In this document: positions 28,747 to 39,700 of the stretch, one piece after another
How the letters are laid out: each line of letters starts with the position of its first letter
Position numbering within the stretch: position 1 is the stretch's first letter
Assembly (NCBI GenBank): GCA_900470965.1
Contig: UCCS01000045.1
Span: 1 to 64,000 of the forward strand
DNA from: Hyphomicrobiales bacterium
GTDB lineage: Bacteria; Pseudomonadota; Alphaproteobacteria; Rhizobiales; Rhizobiaceae
Length of the DNA stretch: 64,000 nt
Direction of reading: 5' to 3'
Notes under the pieces: model-generated
Databases searched by the model: none
Told to the model about the DNA's origin: nothing
Seen by the model: only the letters and a program-made list of their open reading frames with translations
Program-made: the position numbers and the translations under genes

Positions 28747-31332
28747 ATGTCGGAAATGAAACACAGCCTGCCCAGCCAGGTGGAGGGTCGCGCATATGCC
28801 GCTGACCGTCCGCTTCAGGCAGGCCAAAAATATAGGTTTGCCGCGGTCCTTGTGACCGCAAGGCAAAAGCATTGGTCTTTGGCACGTATTGCAAAGCTGT
28901 GCGCTGCGAGCACTGCAGTCGTCGCACCGGCTTGGCCGGCTCTGGCGCAGGCGCAGCCAGGTATTGGTGCGTCAGCACATCTTTTCACCTCCTCGCAAGT
29001 CGTCGGCCTTTCCGTCGTCATTGGCGTCATTTCAGCCGCCCTGCTTTCGACGCTCTGGCTGGTGCGCCAGCGCGGCAATCTCGAAAATGAAAGCCGCGAG
29101 ATCCGCTCGGCGCTTTCGGACGCGCAGCAGCGCATCTCCCAATATGAGGCGCTCATTGCCGACAAGAACCGGCGCATCGTCATCTGGGATGGCGTCGCCC
29201 GGCCGGAACTCCTCGGTCAGCTTCCGCCGGAAACCGGCGCTCCACAGGACAATGAATTCCTTGCCTTCGGTCTCTGGCTGAAGGCGCGATCGGCTTCCGA
29301 GCTGGAGCGGGCGGTCGGCCGTCTCCGTGAACAGGCCGAAAGTTTCGACATGGTGATCGAGACTATCAGAGACGAGGTAATCGAAGCACAAGGCCGGGTT
29401 TCCGGCGGTCGCGCCTTCGTGCGCTTCGTGGCGCTCAACAATCTGCGTGCCGAGCTGGCTGAACTGAAGATCGAGCGCGATCGGCTGATGACGTCGATCT
29501 CCGCCTTTCAAACCATGCTCGACGCCATCGATATGCCGGCCTGGCAGCGTGATACCGTCGGGCGTCTGACCTGGGTGAACCATGCCTATGGCGATGCCGT
29601 GGAAGCGCAATCGCCGCAGCAGGCCGTCAATGAAGGCCGTGAAATCCTGACGACGATCGCGCGCGAGCGCATCCACGCCACGGCAACGCCGGAATCGCCT
29701 TTCCACGACACGATTTCGACAGTCGTGCGCGGCAATCGCACGTTCTTTGATGTGGTCGACGTAAAGGTCCCCAGCGGCTCGGCCGGCCTTGCCGTCGATG
29801 TTTCCGATATCGAAGCGGTTCGCGCTGAACTGGAGCGGACGCTTAAGAGCCATGCTGAAACACTCGATCATCTGGCGACACCCGTCGCCATTTTCGGCGG
29901 CGACCGCCGGCTGCAATTCTACAATCAGGCCTTCGTGTCGCTCTGGGAGCTCGATATCGCGTTCCTCGAAAGCAAGCCTGACAATAGCGAACTTCTGGAA
30001 CGCCTTCGTGCAGCCAAGAAACTGCCGGACCAGCTGAACTGGAAATCGTGGAAGGAAACGGCGCTTTCCGTCTATCGTTCGCTCGATACGCAATCCGACC
30101 TCTGGCACCTGCCGAACGGACAGACGCTGCGCGTCTTTGCGACCGCGCATCCGCAGGGTGGCGCGACATGGGTCTTCGAGAACCTGACCGAGCAGGTCGA
30201 TCTCGAAACGCGCTACAATACGCTGGTGAAGGTACAGGGCGAGACGATTGATCACCTTTCGGAAGGCGTTGCCGTCTTCGGGCCTGACGGCCGTATCCGC
30301 CTCTCCAACCCGGCCTTCCGGGCGCTCTGGGGCATCACGGAGACTGAAGCCAAGCCCGGCACACATATCCGCGGCATCGGCGAGGCTTGCGCCCCGTCCT
30401 ATGACCAGCCCGACGGCTGGAAGACCTTTGCGGAACTGATCACCAGCTTCGACGACGAGCGTCGTTCCAGCCAGGGAACGCTCGAACTGTTGTCCGGCCT
30501 CGTGCTCGACTTTGCTGTCATCCCGCTGCCCAACGCTCAGACCATGCTGACCTTCGTCAACATGACCGACAGCGTACGAGCCGAACGGGCGCTGACGGAA
30601 AAGAACGAGGCGCTGCGCAAGGCAGACGAGCTGAAGAATGACTTCGTGCAGCACGTCTCCTATGAGCTGCGCTCGCCGCTGACGAACATCATCGGCTTCA
30701 CCGATCTGCTGCGCACGCCGGGCGTAGGCCCGCTGAACGAGCGGCAAGCCGAATATATCGACCATATCGCCACCTCGTCCTCGGTGCTCTTGACGCTCGT
30801 CAACGACATCCTTGATCTTGCGACCGTCGATGCCGGCATCATGCGGCTGAACTATGCGGAGATCGATCTCGCCGATCTTCTCGACGACGTTTCCATGCAG
30901 ATCGCCGACAGGCTGCAGGAGAGCGGCGTTTCGCTGGAGATCACCGCGCCCGCCTATCTGGGCTCGATCGTTGCCGATCCGCAGCGGCTAAAGCAGATCC
31001 TGCTGAAGCTTCTGGCCAATGCCGCCAATTTCTCGCCCGAGGGCGCATCGATTGCGCTGGAATGCCGCCGGGAAGGTACGGACTTCGTCTTCTCGGTGCG
31101 GGATCGCGGCCCGGGTATTTCGCCCGATATGATCGCGACCGTTTTCGACCGTTTCGCAACCGGCGCCAAGAGTGGAAAGCGTGGCGGCGCCGGGCTTGGC
31201 CTCTCGATCGTCGACAGCTTCGTCAGCCTGCATAATGGCGAAGTCAGCATCGACAGCGAGCCCGGCAGGGGAACAACGGTGACCTGCCGCATCCCCTCCA
31301 TCAACCTGCCGCATTCCGTCGCTGCCGAATGA
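28747..31332 (+). CDS. divL: DivL-type cell-cycle kinase with Tyr in place of the phosphoacceptor His
   Basis: An 861-aa multi-PAS histidine-kinase-like protein. One membrane helix lies near residues 82-102 (VVGLSVVIGVISAALLSTLWL); two or three PAS-like regions fill about 240-600. The dimerisation box reads HVSYELRSPLTNI, so Tyr639 (codon 30661-30663) replaces the His that other kinases phosphorylate. This swap is the hallmark of DivL, which steers the CckA-CtrA pathway through DivK binding. The ATPase part is complete: LLANAANFSP, RDRGPGI, FDRF and GGAGLGLSIV. Its gene lies between ahcY and the tsaE fusion, the position I recall for DivL in Agrobacterium. Its stop overlaps the next start. 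Confidence 0.88.
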   Translation: MSEMKHSLPSQVEGRAYAADRPLQAGQKYRFAAVLVTARQKHWSLARIAKLCAASTAVVAPAWPALAQAQPGIGASAHLFTSSQVVGLSVVIGVISAALLSTLWLVRQRGNLENESREIRSALSDAQQRISQYEALIADKNRRIVIWDGVARPELLGQLPPETGAPQDNEFLAFGLWLKARSASELERAVGRLREQAESFDMVIETIRDEVIEAQGRVSGGRAFVRFVALNNLRAELAELKIERDRLMTSISAFQTMLDAIDMPAWQRDTVGRLTWVNHAYGDAVEAQSPQQAVNEGREILTTIARERIHATATPESPFHDTISTVVRGNRTFFDVVDVKVPSGSAGLAVDVSDIEAVRAELERTLKSHAETLDHLATPVAIFGGDRRLQFYNQAFVSLWELDIAFLESKPDNSELLERLRAAKKLPDQLNWKSWKETALSVYRSLDTQSDLWHLPNGQTLRVFATAHPQGGATWVFENLTEQVDLETRYNTLVKVQGETIDHLSEGVAVFGPDGRIRLSNPAFRALWGITETEAKPGTHIRGIGEACAPSYDQPDGWKTFAELITSFDDERRSSQGTLELLSGLVLDFAVIPLPNAQTMLTFVNMTDSVRAERALTEKNEALRKADELKNDFVQHVSYELRSPLTNIIGFTDLLRTPGVGPLNERQAEYIDHIATSSSVLLTLVNDILDLATVDAGIMRLNYAEIDLADLLDDVSMQIADRLQESGVSLEITAPAYLGSIVADPQRLKQILLKLLANAANFSPEGASIALECRREGTDFVFSVRDRGPGISPDMIATVFDRFATGAKSGKRGGAGLGLSIVDSFVSLHNGEVSIDSEPGRGTTVTCRIPSINLPHSVAAE

Positions 31333-32840
31333 CGCAAGTCGACGTCATCTCGCTTTTCCTGGAAGACGAGGCAGCAACCCTCCGCCTCGGCAATGATCTG
31401 GCGCTGGCGCTGAAGGCCGGTGATTGCTTGGCGCTGTCGGGCGATCTCGGCGCCGGAAAATCCTCGCTGGCGCGGGCTTTCCTGCGCACTATGGCTGATG
31501 ATGAAGGGCTGGAAGTTCCAAGCCCGACTTTCACGCTGGTGCAATCCTACGATCTGCGCATTCCCGTCTCGCATTTCGATCTCTACCGGCTCGGCGACCC
31601 TTCGGAACTGACGGAGCTCGGCTTCGACGAAGCGCTTGAAAACGGCATCTGCATCGTCGAATGGCCCGAGATGGCGGAAGCTGAGTTGCCCGTATCGCGC
31701 ATCTCCCTGCGCCTCGAACATGAAGGTACCGGCCGCCGTGCCGCGATCACGGCGCCGGAGAAAACTGCAGACCGTATCCATCGCGTGCTCGCGATCCGCG
31801 GCTTCCTTGCCGATGCCGGTTACGGAGAAGCCAAACGCCGATTCCTGACCGGGGATGCCTCGCTTCGGGCCTACGAATACGTCTATCCGAGCGACGCTTC
31901 GCGAAAGATACTCATGGACTGGCGGCCGCATCCCGAAGGACCGCCGGTCTATGAAGGTAAGCCCTACCCCAAGGTCGCGCATCTGGCACAGGATGCCTAT
32001 CCTTTCGTCGCGATCGCCGATGCATTGCGCGAGCGGGGCTTTGCGACGCCGGAGATCTACAAGGTCGATTACGAACAGGGCATATTGCTGATTGAGGATC
32101 TCGGTACCGAGGGCGTGCTGGATGAGGACGGACGGCCGATCGCCGAGCGTTATCGGCAAAGCGTTGCCTGCCTTGCCCATCTTCATTCGATGCAGATCCC
32201 GCAGGACATCCCGGTTTCTACCGCGCATACGCATCACATTCCAGACTTCGATCGCGTGGCGATGAAGATGGAAGTGCGGCTGATACTCGACTGGCATATT
32301 GCCTGGAAACGTGGCACGGCGCCGACGGATGCCGAGCGCGAAGAGTATCTCGCGATCTGGGACCATTTGATCGACGAGCTGCAATCGGCCGAAAAGAACC
32401 TGCTGCTACGCGACTTCCATTCGCCCAACATCATCTGGCGGGAACATGAAAGCGGCATCCGCAAGATCGGCATCATCGACTTCCAGGATGCGATGATCGG
32501 ACCGACCGCATATGATCTTGCTTCCATCGTTCAAGACGCCCGCGTCACGATCGAACCGGATCTCTTCCGTCAGTTAATGGACGACTATCTTTCGCTCCGA
32601 CAGGCCCAGGGCGGTTTTGACGAAGCTGGGTTTATGAAGGCATGGGCTATCATGTCGGCGCAACGCAACTGCAAACTTGCCGGCCTATGGGTGCGGCTCT
32701 TGCAGCGGGACGGCAAACCCGGCTATCTGCAACATATGCCACGTACGCTGTCTTATCTGAAGGTGGCGCTGGAACACGAGGCGCTTGCCCCCTTGCGCGA
32801 ATGGTGCGCAAGGGCTGGAATAGTCCCAGTCGAATCATAA
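31329..32840 (+). CDS. tsaE: Bifunctional TsaE ATPase / AmgK-like sugar kinase fusion
   Basis: A 503-aa two-domain protein. Residues 1-150 are TsaE, the ATPase needed for the t6A37 tRNA modification: P-loop GDLGAGKSS, SPTFTLVQSY and HFDLYRL. Residues about 165-503 are an aminoglycoside-phosphotransferase-fold kinase with LLIEDLG, the catalytic loop LLLRDFHSPNIIW and the metal Asp in IIDFQDAM, resembling AmgK, the anomeric N-acetylmuramate/N-acetylglucosamine kinase. The next gene is MurU-like, which uses the AmgK product, so the second domain very probably works in cell-wall recycling. This fusion is known in alphaproteobacteria. The ATG overlaps the divL stop. Confidence 0.9.
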   Translation: MTQVDVISLFLEDEAATLRLGNDLALALKAGDCLALSGDLGAGKSSLARAFLRTMADDEGLEVPSPTFTLVQSYDLRIPVSHFDLYRLGDPSELTELGFDEALENGICIVEWPEMAEAELPVSRISLRLEHEGTGRRAAITAPEKTADRIHRVLAIRGFLADAGYGEAKRRFLTGDASLRAYEYVYPSDASRKILMDWRPHPEGPPVYEGKPYPKVAHLAQDAYPFVAIADALRERGFATPEIYKVDYEQGILLIEDLGTEGVLDEDGRPIAERYRQSVACLAHLHSMQIPQDIPVSTAHTHHIPDFDRVAMKMEVRLILDWHIAWKRGTAPTDAEREEYLAIWDHLIDELQSAEKNLLLRDFHSPNIIWREHESGIRKIGIIDFQDAMIGPTAYDLASIVQDARVTIEPDLFRQLMDDYLSLRQAQGGFDEAGFMKAWAIMSAQRNCKLAGLWVRLLQRDGKPGYLQHMPRTLSYLKVALEHEALAPLREWCARAGIVPVES

Positions 32841-32852
32841 GACCGGATCAGT

Positions 32853-33584
32853 ATGACCATCAGACAAGCCATGGTACTGGCCGCGGGGCTCGGAACCCGC
32901 ATGCGCCCGATTACCAACACGATTCCGAAGCCTCTGGTGAAGATCGGCGAAAAGCCGATGATCGACTATGCGCTGGATTCGCTTGTCGAAGCCGGTGTGG
33001 AGCGAGCTGTCGTCAATGTGCATCATTTCGCCGACCAGATGGAAACTCACCTTAAGAGCTATCCCGGGCTTGATATCCTCGTTTCCGACGAGCGCGAGGC
33101 GCTGATGGATTCCGGCGGCGGGCTGGCAAAGGGGCTGAAGCTGCTCGGCCGCGAACCGGTCTTCGTCATGAACGCCGATCTTTTCTGGATCGGCGAGCCG
33201 GCGGGTCAACCCAGCAATCTGCGACGATTAGCCGGATTCTTCGATGCCGAACGCATGGATATGGCCCTGCTATGCGTGCGCATCAAGGACACGACGGGGC
33301 ATAACGGCAAGAACGACTTCAGCCTGGGGCCTGACGGTCGATTGACGCGTTATCGCGATGATCCCTCCAATCCAGTTGTCTATGCCGGTGCGATCGTCAT
33401 GCGCCCCGCGCTGCTGGACGATGCACCCGAGGAAGCCTTCAACCTCAATATCTATTTCGACAAGGCGATCGCCCGCGGCCGGCTTTTCGGCATGATGATG
33501 GAAGGCCATTGGCTGACGGTCGGCACGCCTGACGCAATTGACGATGCGGAGGAGACGATCCGGCGGTTCCGGACGTTTGCGTGA
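32853..33584 (+). CDS. murU: MurU-like N-acetylmuramate-1-phosphate uridylyltransferase
   Basis: A 243-aa nucleotidyltransferase. The nucleotide-binding signature LAAGLGTRMRP followed by KPLVKIGEKPMIDY is at the N-terminus; the metal-binding Asp is in VMNADLFW. Similarity is closest to MurU, which converts MurNAc-1-phosphate and UTP to UDP-MurNAc, bypassing de novo synthesis and fosfomycin-sensitive MurA. The context after the AmgK domain strongly supports this over a generic mannose- or glucose-1-phosphate enzyme. It starts 12 nt after the fusion gene and ends 3 nt before addB. Confidence 0.88.
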   Translation: MTIRQAMVLAAGLGTRMRPITNTIPKPLVKIGEKPMIDYALDSLVEAGVERAVVNVHHFADQMETHLKSYPGLDILVSDEREALMDSGGGLAKGLKLLGREPVFVMNADLFWIGEPAGQPSNLRRLAGFFDAERMDMALLCVRIKDTTGHNGKNDFSLGPDGRLTRYRDDPSNPVVYAGAIVMRPALLDDAPEEAFNLNIYFDKAIARGRLFGMMMEGHWLTVGTPDAIDDAEETIRRFRTFA

Positions 33585-33587
33585 CGC

Positions 33588-36500
33588 ATGGTGGAGCGGC
33601 ACCGGCCACGCATTCTGACGATCCCATCCGGCCTTCCCTTCCTGAAGACGCTGGCAAGTTCGCTTTGTGACGGACGCCTGACACCGCTTTTCCGGCATGA
33701 TCCCGCTGATCCGCTTTCGCTTGCCAAGGTGACGATCTATCTGCCGACCCGGCGCGCCGTACGTGTCCTGCGTTCGGAATTCGTCGATCTGCTCGGCGGC
33801 CGCTCGGCGATCTTGCCGGTCATCCGGCCACTGGGAGAGACGGATGACGACAGCGGCTATTTTGACGAGGCGCTGCCCGCGACGATCGATCTTGCCCAGC
33901 CGCTTTCCAATACCGCGCGCCTTCTGGAACTGGCCCGGCTGATCCTTGCCTGGCGCAACAAGCTGCCGGAGATCGTCCGGCATATCCATTCGGAATCGCC
34001 TCTCGTCGCGCCGGCAAGCCCGGCGGATGCCATCTGGCTTGCCCGCAATCTGGCGGAATTGATCGATTCGATCGAAACCGAGGATCTTGCATGGTCTGAA
34101 CTCGGCAGGCTTGATACGGGTGATTATGCGGCCTGGTGGCAATTGACGGCGGAGTTCCTGCAGATCGCCAGTGCCTTCTGGCCGGAACGCCTGATCGAAC
34201 TTGGCCGATCGTCGCCGGCCCGCCATCGCAATGCCATCCTGCGCGCCGAGGCCGGCCGTCTCTCGATGATGAAGCCTGCCGGTCCGATCATCATCGCCGG
34301 CTCGACGGGTTCGCTTCCTGCCACGGCCGATCTCATCGGCGCCGTGGCGAACCTTCCGGAAGGCGTGATCGTGTTGCCCGGCCTCGACCTCTCCATGCCG
34401 GAGGAGCACTGGTCTCTGGTCGCTCCTGATCTCCTGCCGGGTCAACGGGCCAACCCGGCAAGCCGCACGCATCCGCAGTATGGTCTTTCCGTTCTGTTGA
34501 AGCGGCTGAAACTCAGCCGCGAGGACGTTCAGCCGATCGAGGAAGCGGAAGCCGATCTGCGCTCTCGGGCGGAAGTCCTCTCGCGGGCGCTTACTCCATC
34601 AGAGGCGACGAGCGGCTGGGGCGATTGGAAAAAAGACCTGCCGGAAGGGACCGTTGCCGCGGCATTCGCGGACGTATCGATGATCGAAGCCGCCAACGAG
34701 CGCGAGGAGGCGACCGCGATTGCCGTTGCTCTGCGGCTTGCACTAGAACAGCCGGGCAGCGATGGCGAAAGCAGAGCTGCGCTTATTACGCCAGACCGCA
34801 ATCTGGCGCGCCGTGTTATGGCGGAGCTTTCCCGCTTCGGCATTCTCGCCGACGATTCAGCCGGTACGCCACTGTCGGCAACGCCGCAGGGCACGCTGCT
34901 GCAATTGCTCCTGGAATCGACTCTGCGTCCCGGCGATCCGGTCGCCATCGTTTCGCTGCTCAAACATCCGCTTGCCCGCTTCGGGCTGGAGCGCGGCTTT
35001 CTGACCGGGGCTGTCGAGGCATTGGAGTTGCTGGCGCTGCGCGGCGGCGTGACGGAGGTTGATATCGGATCGCTCGAACAGCTGCTCGACCATCAGCTTT
35101 CGGAGCAAGCGCTCGACAGGCACGTGCCGGTGTGGCGCAAATCGCTGTCATCTGAAGCAGCGGAGATGGCCCGCAGGTTAGCCCAGAAAGTTGAACGTGC
35201 CGTGGAACCACTGGTATCGGCGCTCGTGCGGCATCGCGGGGATGATGATGGCCTGACGACCGGCATCTCGCTCTCGCAATGGGCCGAACGGACGGGCCGC
35301 GCCCTGGAAGGTATCGCTGCCGACGAACATGGCAATCTGGCAGGCCTCTGGTCCGGTGAAGCGGGCGATGCCCTGGCGAGCCTGCTTGGCGAAGTCATCG
35401 ATACCGATGGCCAGATGGAAGCGGATGGGCCGCAATGGATCGATATCATGGTGGCGCTCTCCGCCGGCCATGCCGTCAAGCCCGGTGCCCTCAGCCACCC
35501 TCGCCTCTTTATTTTCGGGACGCTGGAAGCGCGCCTGCAGAATGTCGATACGCTGATACTCGGCAGCCTCAATGAGGGATCATGGCCAGGACAGACCGCC
35601 AACAATCCCTTCGTCTCCCGTATGATGAAGACAGAAATCGGGCTGGAGCCGCCGGAACGGCGCATCGGCCAGCTGGCGCATGATTTCGAGATGGCGAACG
35701 GGACGCGTCATCTGATCTATTCACGCGCCTTGCGCCAGGGTTCGACGCCAACGGTCGCCTCCCGGTGGCTGCAACGGCTGCTGGCGCTCGGCGGCGAGGA
35801 TTTCGAAGAGCAATTGCGCAAGCGGGGCGCGCGCTTCGTTCACTGGGCAAACCAGATAGACCTCGGCGACAATCAGGCGCCAGCGCAGAGGCCCTCTCCC
35901 AAGCCGCCACGGGAACTGCAGCCCAAATCCTATTCCTTCAGCGAAGTCGGTCGGCTGCGCCGCGACCCCTATGCGATTTATGCGCGGCGCGTGCTGCGGC
36001 TCGATCCCGTCGACCCATTCAATCGCGATCCGGGCGCAGCGGAACGCGGTACTCTCTACCACAAGATTATCGATCGCTTTGTTCGCGAAGACCATACAGC
36101 AGGAACGCCGGAGGCGGCAACGGTGATGGAAATCATCCTGACCGAACTCTTCGACATGGAGCAGTTGCCGCCGCATATCGACGCCGTCTGGCGGCCGCGC
36201 TTCCGCGAAGTCGCGCGCGCTTTCCTGAAATGGGAGGCCGGGCGGCAGCCCGATGTGCAAAAGAGGCTGACGGAAGTGAGGGGCGGTGTCGAACTCGATG
36301 GGATCGATATCCGGCTCACCGGCGTTGCCGACCGTATCGATATCAAGGGGCCAAACAGCGCCGACATCATAGACTACAAGACTGGCTACAACCCCTCTCC
36401 CACACAGGCCCGCGCCTTGCTCGACCCGCAGCTCGCGCTTGAGGCCGCTGCCCTTCAGGCCGGCGCCTTCCGTGATGCCGGGAGCCTTGTACCGAACGAC

Positions 36501-36776
36501 CTCCTCTATGTCCGCTTGCGGCCGGGCAGCCGCTTCCTGGTGGACAAGGTCAATAACGAGGAGGCCAACAGCGACAAGGCAAAATCAGCAATGCAGCTTG
36601 CCGAAGAATCGATCGACCAGCTGGTAAAATTCGTCACCCTGCTGCAGTCCGGCGAGAAGGGTTTTACCTCGCGGCTGATCCCCGCCCAACAATTCGATTT
36701 CGGCGGCGATTACGATCATCTTGCCCGCGTTGCAGAATGGGCAACTGCTGACCCGGAAGGAGGAGGCGATGAATGA
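33588..36776 (+). CDS. addB: Double-strand break repair protein AddB, alphaproteobacterial type
   Basis: A 1062-aa partner of AddA in the RecBCD-like helicase-nuclease that processes DNA ends and loads recombination. The N-terminal 800 residues are an SF1-like helicase relic with no convincing P-loop. The C-terminal RecB-type nuclease shows ERGTLYHKIIDRF, GVADRID and IIDYKTGY, the D...D-x-K active site. I see only one Cys (near the N-terminus) in the protein, so the iron-sulfur cluster of the Bacillus enzyme appears absent. addA starts 8 nt inside its end. Confidence 0.93.
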   Translation: MVERHRPRILTIPSGLPFLKTLASSLCDGRLTPLFRHDPADPLSLAKVTIYLPTRRAVRVLRSEFVDLLGGRSAILPVIRPLGETDDDSGYFDEALPATIDLAQPLSNTARLLELARLILAWRNKLPEIVRHIHSESPLVAPASPADAIWLARNLAELIDSIETEDLAWSELGRLDTGDYAAWWQLTAEFLQIASAFWPERLIELGRSSPARHRNAILRAEAGRLSMMKPAGPIIIAGSTGSLPATADLIGAVANLPEGVIVLPGLDLSMPEEHWSLVAPDLLPGQRANPASRTHPQYGLSVLLKRLKLSREDVQPIEEAEADLRSRAEVLSRALTPSEATSGWGDWKKDLPEGTVAAAFADVSMIEAANEREEATAIAVALRLALEQPGSDGESRAALITPDRNLARRVMAELSRFGILADDSAGTPLSATPQGTLLQLLLESTLRPGDPVAIVSLLKHPLARFGLERGFLTGAVEALELLALRGGVTEVDIGSLEQLLDHQLSEQALDRHVPVWRKSLSSEAAEMARRLAQKVERAVEPLVSALVRHRGDDDGLTTGISLSQWAERTGRALEGIAADEHGNLAGLWSGEAGDALASLLGEVIDTDGQMEADGPQWIDIMVALSAGHAVKPGALSHPRLFIFGTLEARLQNVDTLILGSLNEGSWPGQTANNPFVSRMMKTEIGLEPPERRIGQLAHDFEMANGTRHLIYSRALRQGSTPTVASRWLQRLLALGGEDFEEQLRKRGARFVHWANQIDLGDNQAPAQRPSPKPPRELQPKSYSFSEVGRLRRDPYAIYARRVLRLDPVDPFNRDPGAAERGTLYHKIIDRFVREDHTAGTPEAATVMEIILTELFDMEQLPPHIDAVWRPRFREVARAFLKWEAGRQPDVQKRLTEVRGGVELDGIDIRLTGVADRIDIKGPNSADIIDYKTGYNPSPTQARALLDPQLALEAAALQAGAFRDAGSLVPNDLLYVRLRPGSRFLVDKVNNEEANSDKAKSAMQLAEESIDQLVKFVTLLQSGEKGFTSRLIPAQQFDFGGDYDHLARVAEWATADPEGGGDE

Positions 36777-39700
36777 TCCGACCGCGCTTCCGGAGGGTGA
36801 CGATCCCGGTACCTGGATCGGCTGGACGACGATCCAGCAGGCGATCGCTTCTGATCCGACCCGTTCTGCCTGGGTGTCGGCCAATGCCGGCTCCGGCAAA
36901 ACGCATGTTCTGACCCAGCGGGTGATCCGGCTGCTGCTTGCCGGTGCACGGCCTTCCGCCATTCTCTGCCTCACCTATACGAAGGCTGCCGCCTCCGAAA
37001 TGTCGAACCGCGTCTTCGAACGGCTGGCGGAATGGGCGATTTTCCCGGATGAGGAGCTTGCCAAGCGCATCACGCAGATCGAAGGTCGTGAGCCGGATTC
37101 CCTGAAGCTTGCGGAAGCAAGACGACTGTTTGCCAAGGCACTGGAAACACCGGGTGGTCTGAAGATCCAGACGATCCACGCCTTCTGCGAAGCACTGCTG
37201 CACCAGTTTCCGCTGGAAGCAAACGTCGCCGGGCACTTCTCGGTTCTCGACGACCGGGCGGCAGAGACGCTGCTTGCCGATGCGCGGCGTTCACTTTTGA
37301 CGGCAACGGCACCGGAGAACGACCGGAACCTCGCTGGTGCCTTCACCTATGTGCTTAATCTCGGTGATGAATCCGGGCTCGAAAATCTGCTCGGCGAGAT
37401 CGTTGCCAACCGTAACGCCATACGCCGCTTCATAACCGCTGCCGAACAGCATGGCGGCGCCGATAAGTTGCTGCGAAAGAAACTCGGGCTTTCACCTGAT
37501 GATACGGAAGAGGGGCTGGCCGAGCGATACTGGCCCTTGCCGGGTCTCTCGGATGCGGTGCTGGAACTCTATCTTTCGCTCGCCGCTGCAAAGGGTGGCG
37601 CGAAGGCTCAAGACGTCGCCGAGGGTTTGCGCCGCGCTGCCCGCGAACGGGATGTTACCGCGCGCGCGCAAATTCTGGAGAAAGTTTTCCTGACATCGAA
37701 AGGTGAGCCGAAGACGGACGGGCAATTCTTTGTCAAGGTGATGCTTGCCGAAGCGCCGCAGCTTGGCGATGCTATCGCCTCTGCGCGTGCGCATGTCGTC
37801 AATTGCCGCGACCGGCTGAAATTGATGCGGATGCACACGGCAACCCATGCCGCTCTCGTGCTCGCGGACCGTCTGAACCGGGATTATGAGGAGCTGAAAA
37901 AACAGCGCAGCCATCTCGACTTCGAGGACCTGATCACCCGCACTGCGGACCTGCTCACCAAGAGTGGCGTCGGTCCGTGGATCCATTACAAGCTCGATCA
38001 GGGTATCGACCATATCCTCGTCGACGAGGCGCAGGATACCAGCCCTGTTCAATGGAGCGTCATCCAGTCGCTGGCGGAGGATTTCTTCTCAGGAGAAAGT
38101 TCGCGGCCTCTCGTCCGGACACTGTTTGCCGTCGGTGACGAGAAACAGTCGATCTATTCCTTCCAGGGCGCGCGGCCGGAACGGTTTTCCGAGGAGAAGG
38201 AACGAACGCAGCGTCGCGTGCAGAACAGCGGCCTCGCCTTCTCGACCGTTCGCCTGCCGCTGTCCTTCCGCTCTACCTCCGACGTTCTGCTCGCGGTCGA
38301 TCACATCTTCACCCCACCGGAGAATGCACGCGGCCTCGGCACCGAGCCGGTCGTTCATCGCTCCAGCCGTATCGGCCATCCTGGGGCCGTCGATCTCTGG
38401 GAAATGGTCGTGCCCGATGTCGTGATAAAGGATGAGGACTGGACCGCTCCCTTCGATGCGACGCCCGAGAGCGCACCGGCCGCCATTCTTGCACGGCGTA
38501 TCGCTCATACGATCGGTACTCTTGTGGGACGCGAAACGATCGTCGAAAAGGGCAAGGAACGCTTCATAGAAGCCGGCGATATCCTCGTTCTCGTCCGCAA
38601 ACGCGACGCCTTCGTCAATGCGCTGACGCGTGAACTGAAGCGGCGCGGCGACATCCCCGTCGCCGGCGCGGACCGGCTGGTGCTGACCAGTCATATCGCC
38701 GTCCAGGATCTGCTGGCGCTGGGCCGTTTTCTGCTCCTGCCGGAAGACGATCTTTCGCTCGCCGCTCTCCTGAAAAGCCCTCTCTTCAATCTTTCGGAAG
38801 AGGATATTTTTGCGGTTGCGGCGCTCCGCGACGACCATGAAAGCGTCTGGCACCATCTTCGCAAATATGCCGCCGACGGCAATGAGCGCCTCCGCGCGGC
38901 CGTCGCAAGGCTGGAGCTCTTTCTTGCCCAGTCCCGAAGCCTTTCGGTCCATGATTTCTATGCCCGTGTCCTCGGCAGTCATGGCGGCCGGCGGCAGTTT
39001 CTGGCGCGGCTCGGTACCGAAGTCAGCGATATCCTCGACGAATTCCTGACCTTTGCGCTCGACCACGAGACATCGGATCTCCCCGGCCTGCAATCCTTCA
39101 TCTCGACGCTTGAGCTTGAAGCGCCGGAAGTGAAGCGCGAACAGGACAAGGGCCGCAACGAGGTGCGCATCATGACGGTGCATGCCTCCAAAGGTCTCGA
39201 AGCGCCAATCGTCTTTCTGGTCGATGGCGGCTCCAAGGCTTTTACCCACACCCACCTGCCAAAGCTCCGGTTGCTTGATGCCGGGCCGGACGAGCCGCCG
39301 ATACCGGTGTGGATTCCCGTCAGTGATCTCGGCAATTCGCTGACGTTGACCGATGCAGCGCGCATCCAGCTTCTTGCCGAAGAGGAATACCGGCGCCTGC
39401 TCTACGTGGCGATGACACGCGCCGCCGACCGGTTGATCGTCTGCGGCTATCGCGGCGTGCGGCTGAACAGTGACACCTGGCATATGATGATTTCCACCGC
39501 GCTCGACGCGGAGCATCCGCATGTCGAAAAGGCGACTTTCGCGGGGCCGGATGGCGCGTGGGACGGCATGCGCTGGCGTGTGCCGCAGGTCGAGCGCAGC
39601 TTCGAGCGAATGGACCGTGCGCCTGAACAGGCAACTGTCGAAACGGTCCCCCCGGACCTTTTCCGCCCTTTGCCGCCGCAAAAACTACTGCCGCGGCCGC

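Noticed and set aside
29032..30765. Long open frame antisense to divL
   Set aside because: Composition is that of complementary kinase codons; divL is complete and continuous on the other strand.
38089..39681. 530-codon open frame antisense to addA
   Set aside because: Lies wholly within a well-conserved helicase gene and has no recognised domain.
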